Assembly: GCA_035534235.1 (NCBI GenBank)
Contig: DATLSH010000035.1
Span: 16,835 to 80,834, forward strand
Reading direction: 5' to 3'
DNA length: 64,000 bases
Source: Bog-473 sp035534235
GTDB taxonomy: Bacteria; Actinomycetota; Acidimicrobiia; Acidimicrobiales; RAAP-2
Shown here: in pieces, positions 18,406-26,306 of the stretch
Layout: every line of letters begins with the position of its first letter
Position numbering within the stretch: the stretch's first letter is position 1
The notes under the pieces: model-generated
Database searches by the model: none
Told to the model about the DNA's origin: nothing
Seen by the model: the letters and a program-made list of their open reading frames with translations, nothing else
Made by a program: the position numbers and the translations under genes

Positions 18406-19946
18406 ACCACACCGTTCCCTTCCTGACCCTGCTGATCATCCTGCCGGCGGCGGGATCGGTGGCATTGGCGCTGCTCGGGCTGGACCGCCGGGTCTCCCAG
18501 GACCTCTGCTGTGCCCTGGGCATCGCGGTGTCCCTGGCCACGCTGGTGGTCGCCATCTCCGCCATGGTGGCCATGAAGGTGTCCACGGGCGGGTACCAGT
18601 TGGTCTCGAACCACATGTATACCGGCGACACACTCGGTGTGCATTGGTACCTGGGCATTGACGGGATCTCGGTCTTCCTGGTCCTCCTGGCCGCGGTGCT
18701 CTTCCCCCTGGCGCTCATCCTCGGCCGGGACCGGGCCAAGGGCCGCGCCTACTTCGCCTGGTTGCTCCTGTTGGAGGCGGCGGTGCTGGGGAGCTTCCTC
18801 TCCTTGGACCTGATCGTCTTCTTCTTCATGTTCGAGCTGACGCTCGTGCCTTCCTACTTCATCATCGCCGGGTGGGGCCACGAGCACCGCGCCTACGCAG
18901 CGATCAAATTCTTCCTCTACACCTTCCTCGGTTCGGCCTTCCTGCTGGTGGGCATTCTCGCCCTGGCCTTCATCCACCAGTCCCAGACCCATGTCCTGAC
19001 CTTCTCGCTCGGGGCGTTGGCACAGACGCACCTGGCGTCGTCGACCGAGCTCCTGCTCTTCGGCGCCTTCACCGCTGCCTTCGCGGTCAAGGCGCCCCTG
19101 TTCCCCTTCCACACCTGGTCGCCCGACGCCTACACCGAGGCGCCCGAAGAGGGCTCGGTGGTCCTCTCGGGTGTCCTGGCCAAAATCGGCACCTACGGGA
19201 TCATCCGGTTCGACCTGAACCTGTTCCCCCACGCCACGCGGACGCTGGCCCCGCTCCTGCTGACGCTGGCCGTCATCGGCATTGTGTACGGGGCCCTCGT
19301 CGCCTGCGCCCAGCGGGACCTGAAGCGCCTGGTCACCTACTCGTCTCTGGCCCAGATCGGCTTCATCGCCCTGGGCACGTTCGCCCTGAGCACGCAGGGC
19401 CTGGCCGGCGCCGTGCTGCTCATGCTCAACCACGGGCTGATCGTCGGGGCGCTCTTCATCCTCGTCGGCTTCATCTACCAGCGTCGCGGGACCTGGCAGG
19501 CCGGCGAGCTCCGGGGGCTCCAGAAGGCGGCGCCGGTCATGGCGGGGGTATTCACCGTGGCCATGATGGCGTCCATCGGCGTGCCCGGGCTCAACGGGTT
19601 CGTCAGTGAGTTCCTGGTCCTCTCCGGGACCTTCCTCACCCACCGCTGGTGGGCCGTGGTCGCCGTCCTCGGGGTGATCGTGGCCGCCATCTACCTGCTC
19701 TGGGCCTACCAGCAGGTGTTCCACGGCGAGCCCGGAGCCGACGACGCCGTGACCGGCGACCTGGTCTGGCTGGAGCGCCTGGTGGTGGCGCCCCTCATCA
19801 TCCTCATCGTCTTCCTCGGCGTCTACCCCAAGCCCGTGCTGGACCGGATCAACCCGTCGGTGAACCAGCTCATCGCCCACGTCGAGAGCAGCACCGGCCA
19901 CCACCAGCCGGCGGTGGCCACCACGGGAGCCGGGGGGCAGCCATGA
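18402..19946 (+). CDS. nuoM: NADH-quinone oxidoreductase subunit M
   Basis: This is the second antiporter-like subunit, 514 residues. The start MNHTVPFLTLLIILPAAGS overlaps the nuoL stop; the same frame is open for 600 codons upstream, but that part only shadows nuoL. Conserved elements are FEAxLVP-like FMFELTLVPSYFIIAGWG, KAPLFPFHTWSPDAYTEAPE, and QRDLKRLVTYSSLAQIGF. The C-terminal tail is His/Gly-rich. It overlaps nuoN by four bases. Confidence 0.95.
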   Translation: MNHTVPFLTLLIILPAAGSVALALLGLDRRVSQDLCCALGIAVSLATLVVAISAMVAMKVSTGGYQLVSNHMYTGDTLGVHWYLGIDGISVFLVLLAAVLFPLALILGRDRAKGRAYFAWLLLLEAAVLGSFLSLDLIVFFFMFELTLVPSYFIIAGWGHEHRAYAAIKFFLYTFLGSAFLLVGILALAFIHQSQTHVLTFSLGALAQTHLASSTELLLFGAFTAAFAVKAPLFPFHTWSPDAYTEAPEEGSVVLSGVLAKIGTYGIIRFDLNLFPHATRTLAPLLLTLAVIGIVYGALVACAQRDLKRLVTYSSLAQIGFIALGTFALSTQGLAGAVLLMLNHGLIVGALFILVGFIYQRRGTWQAGELRGLQKAAPVMAGVFTVAMMASIGVPGLNGFVSEFLVLSGTFLTHRWWAVVAVLGVIVAAIYLLWAYQQVFHGEPGADDAVTGDLVWLERLVVAPLIILIVFLGVYPKPVLDRINPSVNQLIAHVESSTGHHQPAVATTGAGGQP

Positions 19947-21628
19947 TCGCCGCCCTGCTGGCCACCGCGGCGCACGGTGCCACCACCTCCAACCCGGACC
20001 GGCTGGTCGTCCCCCCCATCCGCTACCTGAGCATTCTGCCCCCCATGATCATGATCGGCGGAGCCGTGGCCGTCCTGGCCCTGGCCTCGCTGGTCAGCCG
20101 GCCGTTGCGGGTGCGCGTGGGCACCGCCGGCACCGTCGTCATCTCCGGCACCGCCCTGGGGATCTCCCTCTGGCAGTGGGCCGACGTGCAGGCCCACGGC
20201 GCGCACACCTACGTCGCCCATTCGGTGGTGATGGACGGCTTCAGCGTCCTCATCTCCATAGTGATCTCCGCAGCCATGCTCCTGACCGCGCTGGTGGCCG
20301 ACGGCTACCTGAACCGGGAGGGCATCGACGGGACGGAGTTCCATGTCCTGGCCCTGGTGTCGGCTTCGGGCGCCATGTTGATGGGGATGGCCAACGACCT
20401 GATCATAGTGTTCCTCGGACTGGAGATCCTCTCCATCGCCCTGTACGTGCTCACCGCCTTCAACCACCGGCGCGCCGCATCGGGCGAGGCGGCCCTCAAG
20501 TACTTCCTCCTGGGCGGGTTCTCCTCGGCCATCTTCGTTTACGGCATCGCCCTGACCTACGGGGCGACGGGGTCGACCAACCTGACCCAGATCGCCGACT
20601 TCCTCTCCAAGAACGTGGTGCTGGCCGACGGGCTGCTGCTGGCCGGGCTCTCCCTGATGCTGGTCGGCTTCGGTTTCAAGGTGGCTGCCGTGCCGTTCCA
20701 CATGTGGACGCCGGACGTCTACCAGGGGGCGCCCTCGCCGGTGACAGGCTTCATGGCCGCGGTGGCCAAGGCGGGGGCGTTCGCCGCCCTGCTCCGGGTG
20801 CTCTTCTCGTCGTTCGGCGTGATCAGCTCCGACTGGCGCCCCATCCTGTACGGACTGGCCGTGCTGTCCCTGGTGCTGGGCTCGGTGCTCGCCCTGCGCC
20901 AACGCGACGTCAAGAGGATGCTGGCCTACTCGTCGATCAACCACGCCGGGTTCATCCTCCTGGGTGTGGAGTCGGCCCGGGCCGCCGGAGTGAGCGCTTC
21001 GCTGTACTACCTCTTCGCCTACACGTTCATGACCATCGGCAGCTTCGCCGTGGTCACCGTGCTGGGGCGCCAGGGTGACGGGGACCACGACCTCACCCGC
21101 TACCGGGGCCTGGCCAAGCGCCAACCGGTGCTGGCCCTGTCCTTCGCCGTGCTCCTGCTGGCCCAGGCCGGCGCCCCGTTCACGACGGGGCTGTGGGCCA
21201 AGTTGCAGGTGGTCTTCGCCGCCGTGTCGGGGGGCTCGGTGCCCTTGGCCGTGATCGCCATGGTGACCGCCGTGATCGCCGGCTTCTTCTACCTGCGGGT
21301 GGCCGCGCTGATGTACGCCGGGGGCGGGGACGCCGAAGGCGGGGGTGAGGCGCCGGCGCGTCCGGCGGGTCCGGACGCCGGAGCTGGCAACCACTGGGCT
21401 TCCCCCGAAAGCGTCTCCGGCTCGGTGGCCACCATGAACGACGAGATCCTCATGACCGGCCTGGCGGCGGCACCCTTCGGCGAGGAAACACCCAGCGTGG
21501 TCCCGGTGCCGGCACTCACCGGGCTGGCCATCGGCCTCTGTGTCGGCGTGACCGTGGTCTTCGGCGTGTGGCCCGGCCCCCTCCTCAATTTCGCCCACCA
21601 GGCGTCCCTGCTGTTCCTCGGAGCCTAG
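19943..21628 (+). CDS. nuoN: NADH-quinone oxidoreductase subunit N
   Basis: This is the third antiporter-like subunit and last gene of the operon, 561 residues. The conserved parts are LGLEILSIALYVLTAF, ALKYFLLGGFSSAIFVYG, KVAAVPFHMWTPDVYQGAP and QRDVKRMLAYSSINHAGFIL, plus the late helix with the essential Lys in TTGLWAKLQV. A polar insertion of about 70 residues between the last two helices (GGGDAEGGGEAPARPAG onward) is longer than usual. The ATG overlaps nuoM. Confidence 0.95.
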   Translation: MIAALLATAAHGATTSNPDRLVVPPIRYLSILPPMIMIGGAVAVLALASLVSRPLRVRVGTAGTVVISGTALGISLWQWADVQAHGAHTYVAHSVVMDGFSVLISIVISAAMLLTALVADGYLNREGIDGTEFHVLALVSASGAMLMGMANDLIIVFLGLEILSIALYVLTAFNHRRAASGEAALKYFLLGGFSSAIFVYGIALTYGATGSTNLTQIADFLSKNVVLADGLLLAGLSLMLVGFGFKVAAVPFHMWTPDVYQGAPSPVTGFMAAVAKAGAFAALLRVLFSSFGVISSDWRPILYGLAVLSLVLGSVLALRQRDVKRMLAYSSINHAGFILLGVESARAAGVSASLYYLFAYTFMTIGSFAVVTVLGRQGDGDHDLTRYRGLAKRQPVLALSFAVLLLAQAGAPFTTGLWAKLQVVFAAVSGGSVPLAVIAMVTAVIAGFFYLRVAALMYAGGGDAEGGGEAPARPAGPDAGAGNHWASPESVSGSVATMNDEILMTGLAAAPFGEETPSVVPVPALTGLAIGLCVGVTVVFGVWPGPLLNFAHQASLLFLGA

Positions 21629-21720
21629 GCGCGGCATTGGCGCGCCCTCCCGCCCCGTATCCTGTATGAGGTCCGGGACGCCCAAGCAGTTCCTGATGTG
21701 CGAGAGGGAGGTGGGAACCA

Positions 21721-22335
21721 GTGGACGAGGAAGGCATCAGGGCGAACCTGGGCGGGTTGCCCCCCCTGGAGCACATCGACGACACGGATCTGCCGGTACA
21801 TGAGGAGTTCGTGTTCGTTGCGCCCGCCGGGACGGTCCCCCCCCGCGCGCTGACCTGGCCCGGGACCACCAGCCTGTGGACCGGCGCGGTCGTCTGCGCC
21901 GCCGCCCTGATCGCCGCCTCGCTACTGTTCTGGCCCGGGGGCGGGAAGGCGCCGGGTGCCGGGGCGCACGGCGCGGCGCGGCTCACCGCCGCCGTACCCC
22001 CGACGTCCACGACCACGTCCCCGGCGTCGACCACCACGACCACGGCGTCGACCACGACAACCACGGTGGCCCCGAAGAGCACACCGGCATCTCGCCCCGG
22101 CACCTCCACGCCGTTGGCAAGCTCAGGCGGCACCACCACCACGGCCCCTCCGGACACCACCACCACGGCAGCGACCGGCAACTCGGGGACGGGGAACACA
22201 GGGGTGGGCAACACGGGGGCCGGCACGACCACGACCACCACGACTTCGACCACCACGTCGACTACCTCATCGACGGGACCCACCTGCACCACTCCACCGA
22301 CGACATTCCCATGCACGCCACCTTCGTCTCCGTGA
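21721..22335 (+). CDS. Single-pass membrane protein with Thr-rich extracellular tail
   Basis: I recognise no family. The 204 residues have an acidic cytoplasmic N-terminus of about 50 residues (PPLEHIDDTDLPVHEEFVF), one helix (TGAVVCAAALIAASLLFW near residues 60-78), and an outer part of about 120 residues made mostly of Thr, Ser, Pro and Ala with TTTTT runs and a GNTGVGNTGAG repeat. The end has two Cys (PTCTTPPTTFPC). The GTG at 21721 has GGGAGGTGG just upstream. A weak promoter (TTGGCG at 21637, TATCCT at 21658) may separate it from nuoN. The Thr-rich tail suggests a glycosylated wall-spanning stalk, which is an inference. Confidence 0.6.
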   Translation: MDEEGIRANLGGLPPLEHIDDTDLPVHEEFVFVAPAGTVPPRALTWPGTTSLWTGAVVCAAALIAASLLFWPGGGKAPGAGAHGAARLTAAVPPTSTTTSPASTTTTTASTTTTTVAPKSTPASRPGTSTPLASSGGTTTTAPPDTTTTAATGNSGTGNTGVGNTGAGTTTTTTTSTTTSTTSSTGPTCTTPPTTFPCTPPSSP

Positions 22336-22344
22336 CGTGATCGT

Positions 22345-22372
22345 GCGGCGGCAACCCCGGAGGCGCCGCCGC
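22345..22372. terminator. Hairpin between convergent genes
   Basis: GCGGCGGC (22345-22352) pairs perfectly with GCCGCCGC (22365-22372) around a 12-base loop. CGTGA and TCACG flank it as an outer partial stem. It sits between the Thr-rich protein gene and the minus-strand zinc-ribbon gene. No U-tract is present. Confidence 0.55.
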
Positions 22373-22375
22373 GGG

Positions 22376-22525
22376 TCACGAGTGGTGAGGCGGACGCTCC
22401 CGCTGCTGCTGCTCGGCCCAGCAGTGGTCGCAGTCCTCGCAGGCGCCGCCACCGGCAGCTGAGCGCACGGGATGTGCGCCCAGGTGCCCGCAGCGCGGGC
22501 AGGCGGCCGGGTACGGTGCGCTCAT
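22376..22525 (-). CDS. Zinc-ribbon microprotein coupled to the MprF-like gene
   Basis: This is a 49-residue protein not related to any family I can name. Its ATG overlaps the stop of the upstream MprF-like gene (ATGA), a strong sign of coupled translation. It has Cys9-x2-Cys12 (CPRCG) and, after 16 residues, Cys29-x2-Cys32-x2-Cys35 (CEDCDHC), so it can form a zinc ribbon. The C-terminus is Gln/Arg/Pro-rich and ends in His-His-Ser. It is followed by a terminator-like hairpin. A role together with the large membrane protein is an inference from coupling only. Confidence 0.6.
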   Translation of the reverse strand: MSAPYPAACPRCGHLGAHPVRSAAGGGACEDCDHCWAEQQQRERPPHHS

Positions 22526-25500
22526 GGCCGGGGACCCGAGGGTTCGGCTTCCCGCCGGCCCGGCGCACCGTTGCCCTGGCCCAGCGCGGCCAGCACATCC
22601 GCGGGCACGGCCGGACCGCTGTGCTTGGCCGTCCCGGTGGCCAGCAGGCGCCCGATGACGGGGAGCTCGGTCAACGACTCGGCGCGCATGATCTGGACGG
22701 CCACCGGGACGAACTGTTCGGCCGAGTCGAAGACGATGTAGCGGGGGAGCCACCTCGGCTCGTACTTGGCGTTGAAGCGCCAGAGGGTCTCTATCTGGAG
22801 GACGCCGGAGAGCCGCCGCAGGGCCCAACGCTCGACCCGCTGGGTGACCCCGTCACCGGTCTCCCCCTCCAGAATGGAGCGCATGGCGGCGAAGTTGAGG
22901 CTCAGGCCCTTCATGCCCATCTCCTTCAGATGGGCAATGGTCGAGCACAGTGCGAAATCGAGCAACCCGTTGGGGTGGTCGGCCGGGTCCCGGCGCATGA
23001 GGTCGAGCGAGTACCCACCGATGGCCGGTGACGGGACGAACTGGCACATGGCCACTGGCTCGGAGTCGGGTCCCTCGACCAGGGTGAGGAGGAGGTCGGC
23101 GTCGCGGGGGTCGAACAGCCGACCGAGCATCATGGAGAAGCCCCGTTCCTGCTCGCCCCGCCGGCTCTTGGCCATGAGGTCCACCAGACGGGCCGCGTCG
23201 ACAGGGTCGAGGTGGGCGGGATCCAAGAAGCGCACCGTGTAGCCGTAGCGGGCCACCCGGTTGACCGCCTGGCGCAATCCCTTCATCTTGCCTCCGTCGA
23301 GGGAGAACTCGCGGGGGTCGACCACGGCTTCGTCCCCGATGTAGAGGAAGCGCATCCCCGACGCCTGGTAGGTCGGGAGCCACTCCTCTCCGGCGGCCAT
23401 GACGCCGAGTCCCCACCCGTGGCGGTCGACGAAACGGCGAAAGGAATCCCACACGTGGGCCCGCTCCGAGAAGGGGCCGATGGGATCGGGGGAGACGAGG
23501 CAGACACCGCCGAACACCGCGTAGGCGACCATGGAGTCGCGGTGGAAAAACCACTGCTTGTCGTCGCGCAGGGCGAAGTAGTCCAGGGTGCCGTTGCCGT
23601 GGCGGCGCACGATGTCGCGTGCCCTGAGCTCCGCGGCACGCCGCCCGACCGCTGCCCTCCCGGTGGAGAGTCGTCGATCGACCACGGGCCGGGTCAGCAG
23701 GAACAGGGCGACGAAGATCAGGCTCACGCCGACGGCGAGCAGGCTGGGAGCCGCGAACCGGTTGATGTGCGGCGGGAAGGCGACCCACTGCACACCGACG
23801 AGACGCTCGGCCGATCCGAGGAGCACACTCGGCCATCCCGGAAGGGGATGGTGGCGCACCCGACCGGCGAGCTCCACCCCGGCGAAGGACCCCAAGGTGG
23901 CCGTCACGCCGCCGATGGCCAGGATCAGGAAGGCGGAGACGATGGTCTCCCGTTCGGACTGGGCTCGGAAGAGCTCGCGCTGGACGACGAGAAGGACGAG
24001 GACCGCCACGCACACCACCATGGTGAGCAGGTCGGCCGCGTGGGCGATGTGCAGGACCAGCGAGGCGGTGAGCAGCGCAACGGCCACCAGCCACGAGCGG
24101 CGCTGTCCCCGCAGCACCCCCCGGGAGAGCATGATCATCCCGAGGCCGGAGATGGCGACCAGCGCCCCCGCGGCCTGCGACACCGCAACGGGGAGGTACT
24201 GGGCGAGGAGGTGGAGGTGGGAGCGGAGCGGGGAGGTCACTGCCGAGAGGAGGTCGATCATTCCGGCCACGAAGAGGGAGACGGCCGCGACCCGGCGGAT
24301 CCGGCGGACCCGGATGTGATCGGCCGCCACTTCGGGGGCCGGCGGCCATGACGCTCCGCTGGGCCAGCTGGCCACCAATTCGGGGTGCAGGTCGGCCGCC
24401 TTGGTGCGGCCCTTGACCACGGTGTCGGCAGTGATGAGGCGCTCGCCCATGGTGGCCAGCGGGAGGTCCACCTCGGCCTGCATCAGCCGCACGTGGAGGT
24501 CGGCACCGGTCTCGAGCTCCAGGGTCGACTCCTGGCGGTGATGGAGGAAGGTCGGCGGCAGGCCGAACCGGCCGCGGTGCTCGTGGACGACCTCCGAGGT
24601 GGCACCCGGGCAGGCGAAGAAGCCGCTGTCGAGATGCGTCAGTTCGGGCACCAGTGCGCCTCCGACGACGACCCCCGCTGCGCCCCCGTCCAAAGCGGTC
24701 CGGGTGTAGTCGAGCGCATCAATCCCGTCGATGGTCAGGAGTGAATGCGCCGTGGGCCGGGCGCCCTGGTTGTGGGTGCCCAGACCGGCCCAGGGTACCG
24801 GGAGGCCCTCCCCACCCAGGGCGCGCCAGATGCCGCGTGAGAGGAAGGCCACGACCAGGCCCAGCCCGGCCAACAACGCGATGGCGACGGCCACGATGAA
24901 GAGGAAGCGGGAGAACCACGACGCGGCATAGGCGTGCTGGATTGCCCGTTGCTGGCGGGGCGAGCGGAAGACTCGCAGCAGCCCGTCAATGACCAGGTCC
25001 AGACGGAGCAACAGGGCCAGCGCGGCCAGCACCAATGGGGGCGCCCACACGTAGCGGCGGAGACGGCGGTAGAGGAGGCGCGAGGTGATGAAGCGCCGGG
25101 CCAGCCGGGGATTGTCCAGACGCTCTATGCCGATCAACCAGGGGCGCTCGTTTCCCGGAGCCGCCCCCAGGGGGGGGTTGGCGTCGGGCCGGAGCGTGCC
25201 GGCGCGCACCAGCACCGTGCGCACCCCGGTCCCGGTGATGCAGTGCAGATCGGCCCCGCTCTGCACGGACAGGCCCAGTGCGGTCAGCGCGCCGGCGAGC
25301 TCGTCGTCGGGAGCCGGGGAGGGCCTGACCACCACGACCTGGGAGTCAGGGCGGGCGGCGAACGTCGAGAGCGCCGCCGTCAGCACGCCATGGGAGCCCA
25401 GAGCGGCCGCCGGTCCGCTGTCCATGAAGGCGGAAGGGGCCACCAGCTGGCCGCAGATGATCACGATGCCGGGCCCCTGCCACTCCGCCAGGCGGTGGGC

Positions 25501-25662
25501 GATGTCGCGGCACGCCGCCAGTGAACTGGCCGTCGGCTCCGCCGGGAGGAGGAGGGCGCCGATCACCTCCACCCGGCGACCCAGTGCCACGTCGATGGAC
25601 GGGCCCCCCGCGGTCACCGGGGCAGCGGGGCCGGGGCCCCCGTCAATGGTGTCTCCGAACAT
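22522..25662 (-). CDS. MprF/DUF2156-like membrane protein with degenerate phosphoesterase half
   Basis: This is a 1046-residue membrane protein. The C-terminal 330 residues are a phosphatidylglycerol-lysyltransferase-like (DUF2156) GNAT domain: NGTLDYFALRDDKQWFFH, CLVSPDPIGP and GLSLNFAAMRSILE. It is preceded by about eight helices (residues 450-680). The first 430 residues resemble an actinobacterial membrane metallophosphoesterase interrupted by two helices near residues 205 and 250, but each metal motif is gone: GALLL, ICGQ, VRPSPAPD and VVGGALVPEL stand where SDLHL, AGD, GNHD and GHTH would be expected. The probable role is modification of membrane lipid or a lipid-linked substrate, with a regulatory pseudo-enzyme half. 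The ATG at 25662 is the first in frame. It is coupled to the zinc-ribbon gene downstream. Confidence 0.75.
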   Translation of the reverse strand: MFGDTIDGGPGPAAPVTAGGPSIDVALGRRVEVIGALLLPAEPTASSLAACRDIAHRLAEWQGPGIVIICGQLVAPSAFMDSGPAAALGSHGVLTAALSTFAARPDSQVVVVRPSPAPDDELAGALTALGLSVQSGADLHCITGTGVRTVLVRAGTLRPDANPPLGAAPGNERPWLIGIERLDNPRLARRFITSRLLYRRLRRYVWAPPLVLAALALLLRLDLVIDGLLRVFRSPRQQRAIQHAYAASWFSRFLFIVAVAIALLAGLGLVVAFLSRGIWRALGGEGLPVPWAGLGTHNQGARPTAHSLLTIDGIDALDYTRTALDGGAAGVVVGGALVPELTHLDSGFFACPGATSEVVHEHRGRFGLPPTFLHHRQESTLELETGADLHVRLMQAEVDLPLATMGERLITADTVVKGRTKAADLHPELVASWPSGASWPPAPEVAADHIRVRRIRRVAAVSLFVAGMIDLLSAVTSPLRSHLHLLAQYLPVAVSQAAGALVAISGLGMIMLSRGVLRGQRRSWLVAVALLTASLVLHIAHAADLLTMVVCVAVLVLLVVQRELFRAQSERETIVSAFLILAIGGVTATLGSFAGVELAGRVRHHPLPGWPSVLLGSAERLVGVQWVAFPPHINRFAAPSLLAVGVSLIFVALFLLTRPVVDRRLSTGRAAVGRRAAELRARDIVRRHGNGTLDYFALRDDKQWFFHRDSMVAYAVFGGVCLVSPDPIGPFSERAHVWDSFRRFVDRHGWGLGVMAAGEEWLPTYQASGMRFLYIGDEAVVDPREFSLDGGKMKGLRQAVNRVARYGYTVRFLDPAHLDPVDAARLVDLMAKSRRGEQERGFSMMLGRLFDPRDADLLLTLVEGPDSEPVAMCQFVPSPAIGGYSLDLMRRDPADHPNGLLDFALCSTIAHLKEMGMKGLSLNFAAMRSILEGETGDGVTQRVERWALRRLSGVLQIETLWRFNAKYEPRWLPRYIVFDSAEQFVPVAVQIMRAESLTELPVIGRLLATGTAKHSGPAVPADVLAALGQGNGAPGRREAEPSGPRP

Positions 25663-25799
25663 GGCGCGCCCATCGTGTCACCTTCCGGGTCGCCAGTTCC
25701 GGCCCTCTGCGGGTGTTGAGCTCGACCAGGTGGTGAACCGGTGCCCAGTAGGGTGGCTTCCCGTGCCCGGTCCCGGTCTCCCCACCCATCAGCGCAGCC

Positions 25800-26306
25800 A
25801 TGCCGGCGCCTGAGGACGATCGGCTCAACTGGACCTGGCACGCCGGGGAGGGTGGGCAGCACCGGGGCGGCCCGGCTGTGGTCTTCGACATCGACGGGGT
25901 GCTCTCCGACGCCGCCGGGCGCCAGCACTATCTGGAGCGCGGGCAGCGGGACTGGTCGGCCTTCTTCGAGGCCTGCGGCGACGACCCGGTCATTGAGGAG
26001 ATCGCCCGACTCCTCGAACTGCTCGACTCGTCCCTGGCCGTGGTGCTCCTCACCGGGAGGCCATGGCGCGTCCAGCCCCAGACAGTGGCCTGGCTGCACC
26101 GGTACGGATTGCGCTGGGATCTCCTCGTAATGCGTGAGCGCGGGGACTACGCGCAGGTGACCTCGTTCAAGCAGAAGGTGGTGGGGAACCTGCGCCGCCA
26201 CGGCTTCGATCTCCGCCTGGCCTTCGAGGACGACCCGTCCAACCACGCCATGTACGTGGCAGCCGGGATTCCCTGCGTCTACATCCACTCGGGGTACTAC
26301 GAGTAG
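25800..26306 (+). CDS. HAD-superfamily phosphatase
   Basis: This is a cytoplasmic hydrolase of 168 residues with all four HAD motifs: FDIDGVLSD with the nucleophile Asp and acid/base Asp, LLTGRP with motif II Thr, a Lys in TSFKQKVV, and FEDDPSN with the metal-binding acids. It lacks a large cap domain and resembles the 3'-phosphatase half of polynucleotide kinase. The physiological substrate is unknown. The ATG lies in the middle of a 16-codon upstream reading frame that begins at GTG 25763. Its 3' end overlaps the lnt-like gene by 10 bases tail to tail. Confidence 0.72.
   Translation: MPAPEDDRLNWTWHAGEGGQHRGGPAVVFDIDGVLSDAAGRQHYLERGQRDWSAFFEACGDDPVIEEIARLLELLDSSLAVVLLTGRPWRVQPQTVAWLHRYGLRWDLLVMRERGDYAQVTSFKQKVVGNLRRHGFDLRLAFEDDPSNHAMYVAAGIPCVYIHSGYYE

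Noticed and set aside
23212..24351. 379-codon plus-strand frame opposite the MprF-like gene
   Set aside because: It is the antisense shadow of a conserved domain, with no start signal and a biased His/Gly/Glu composition.
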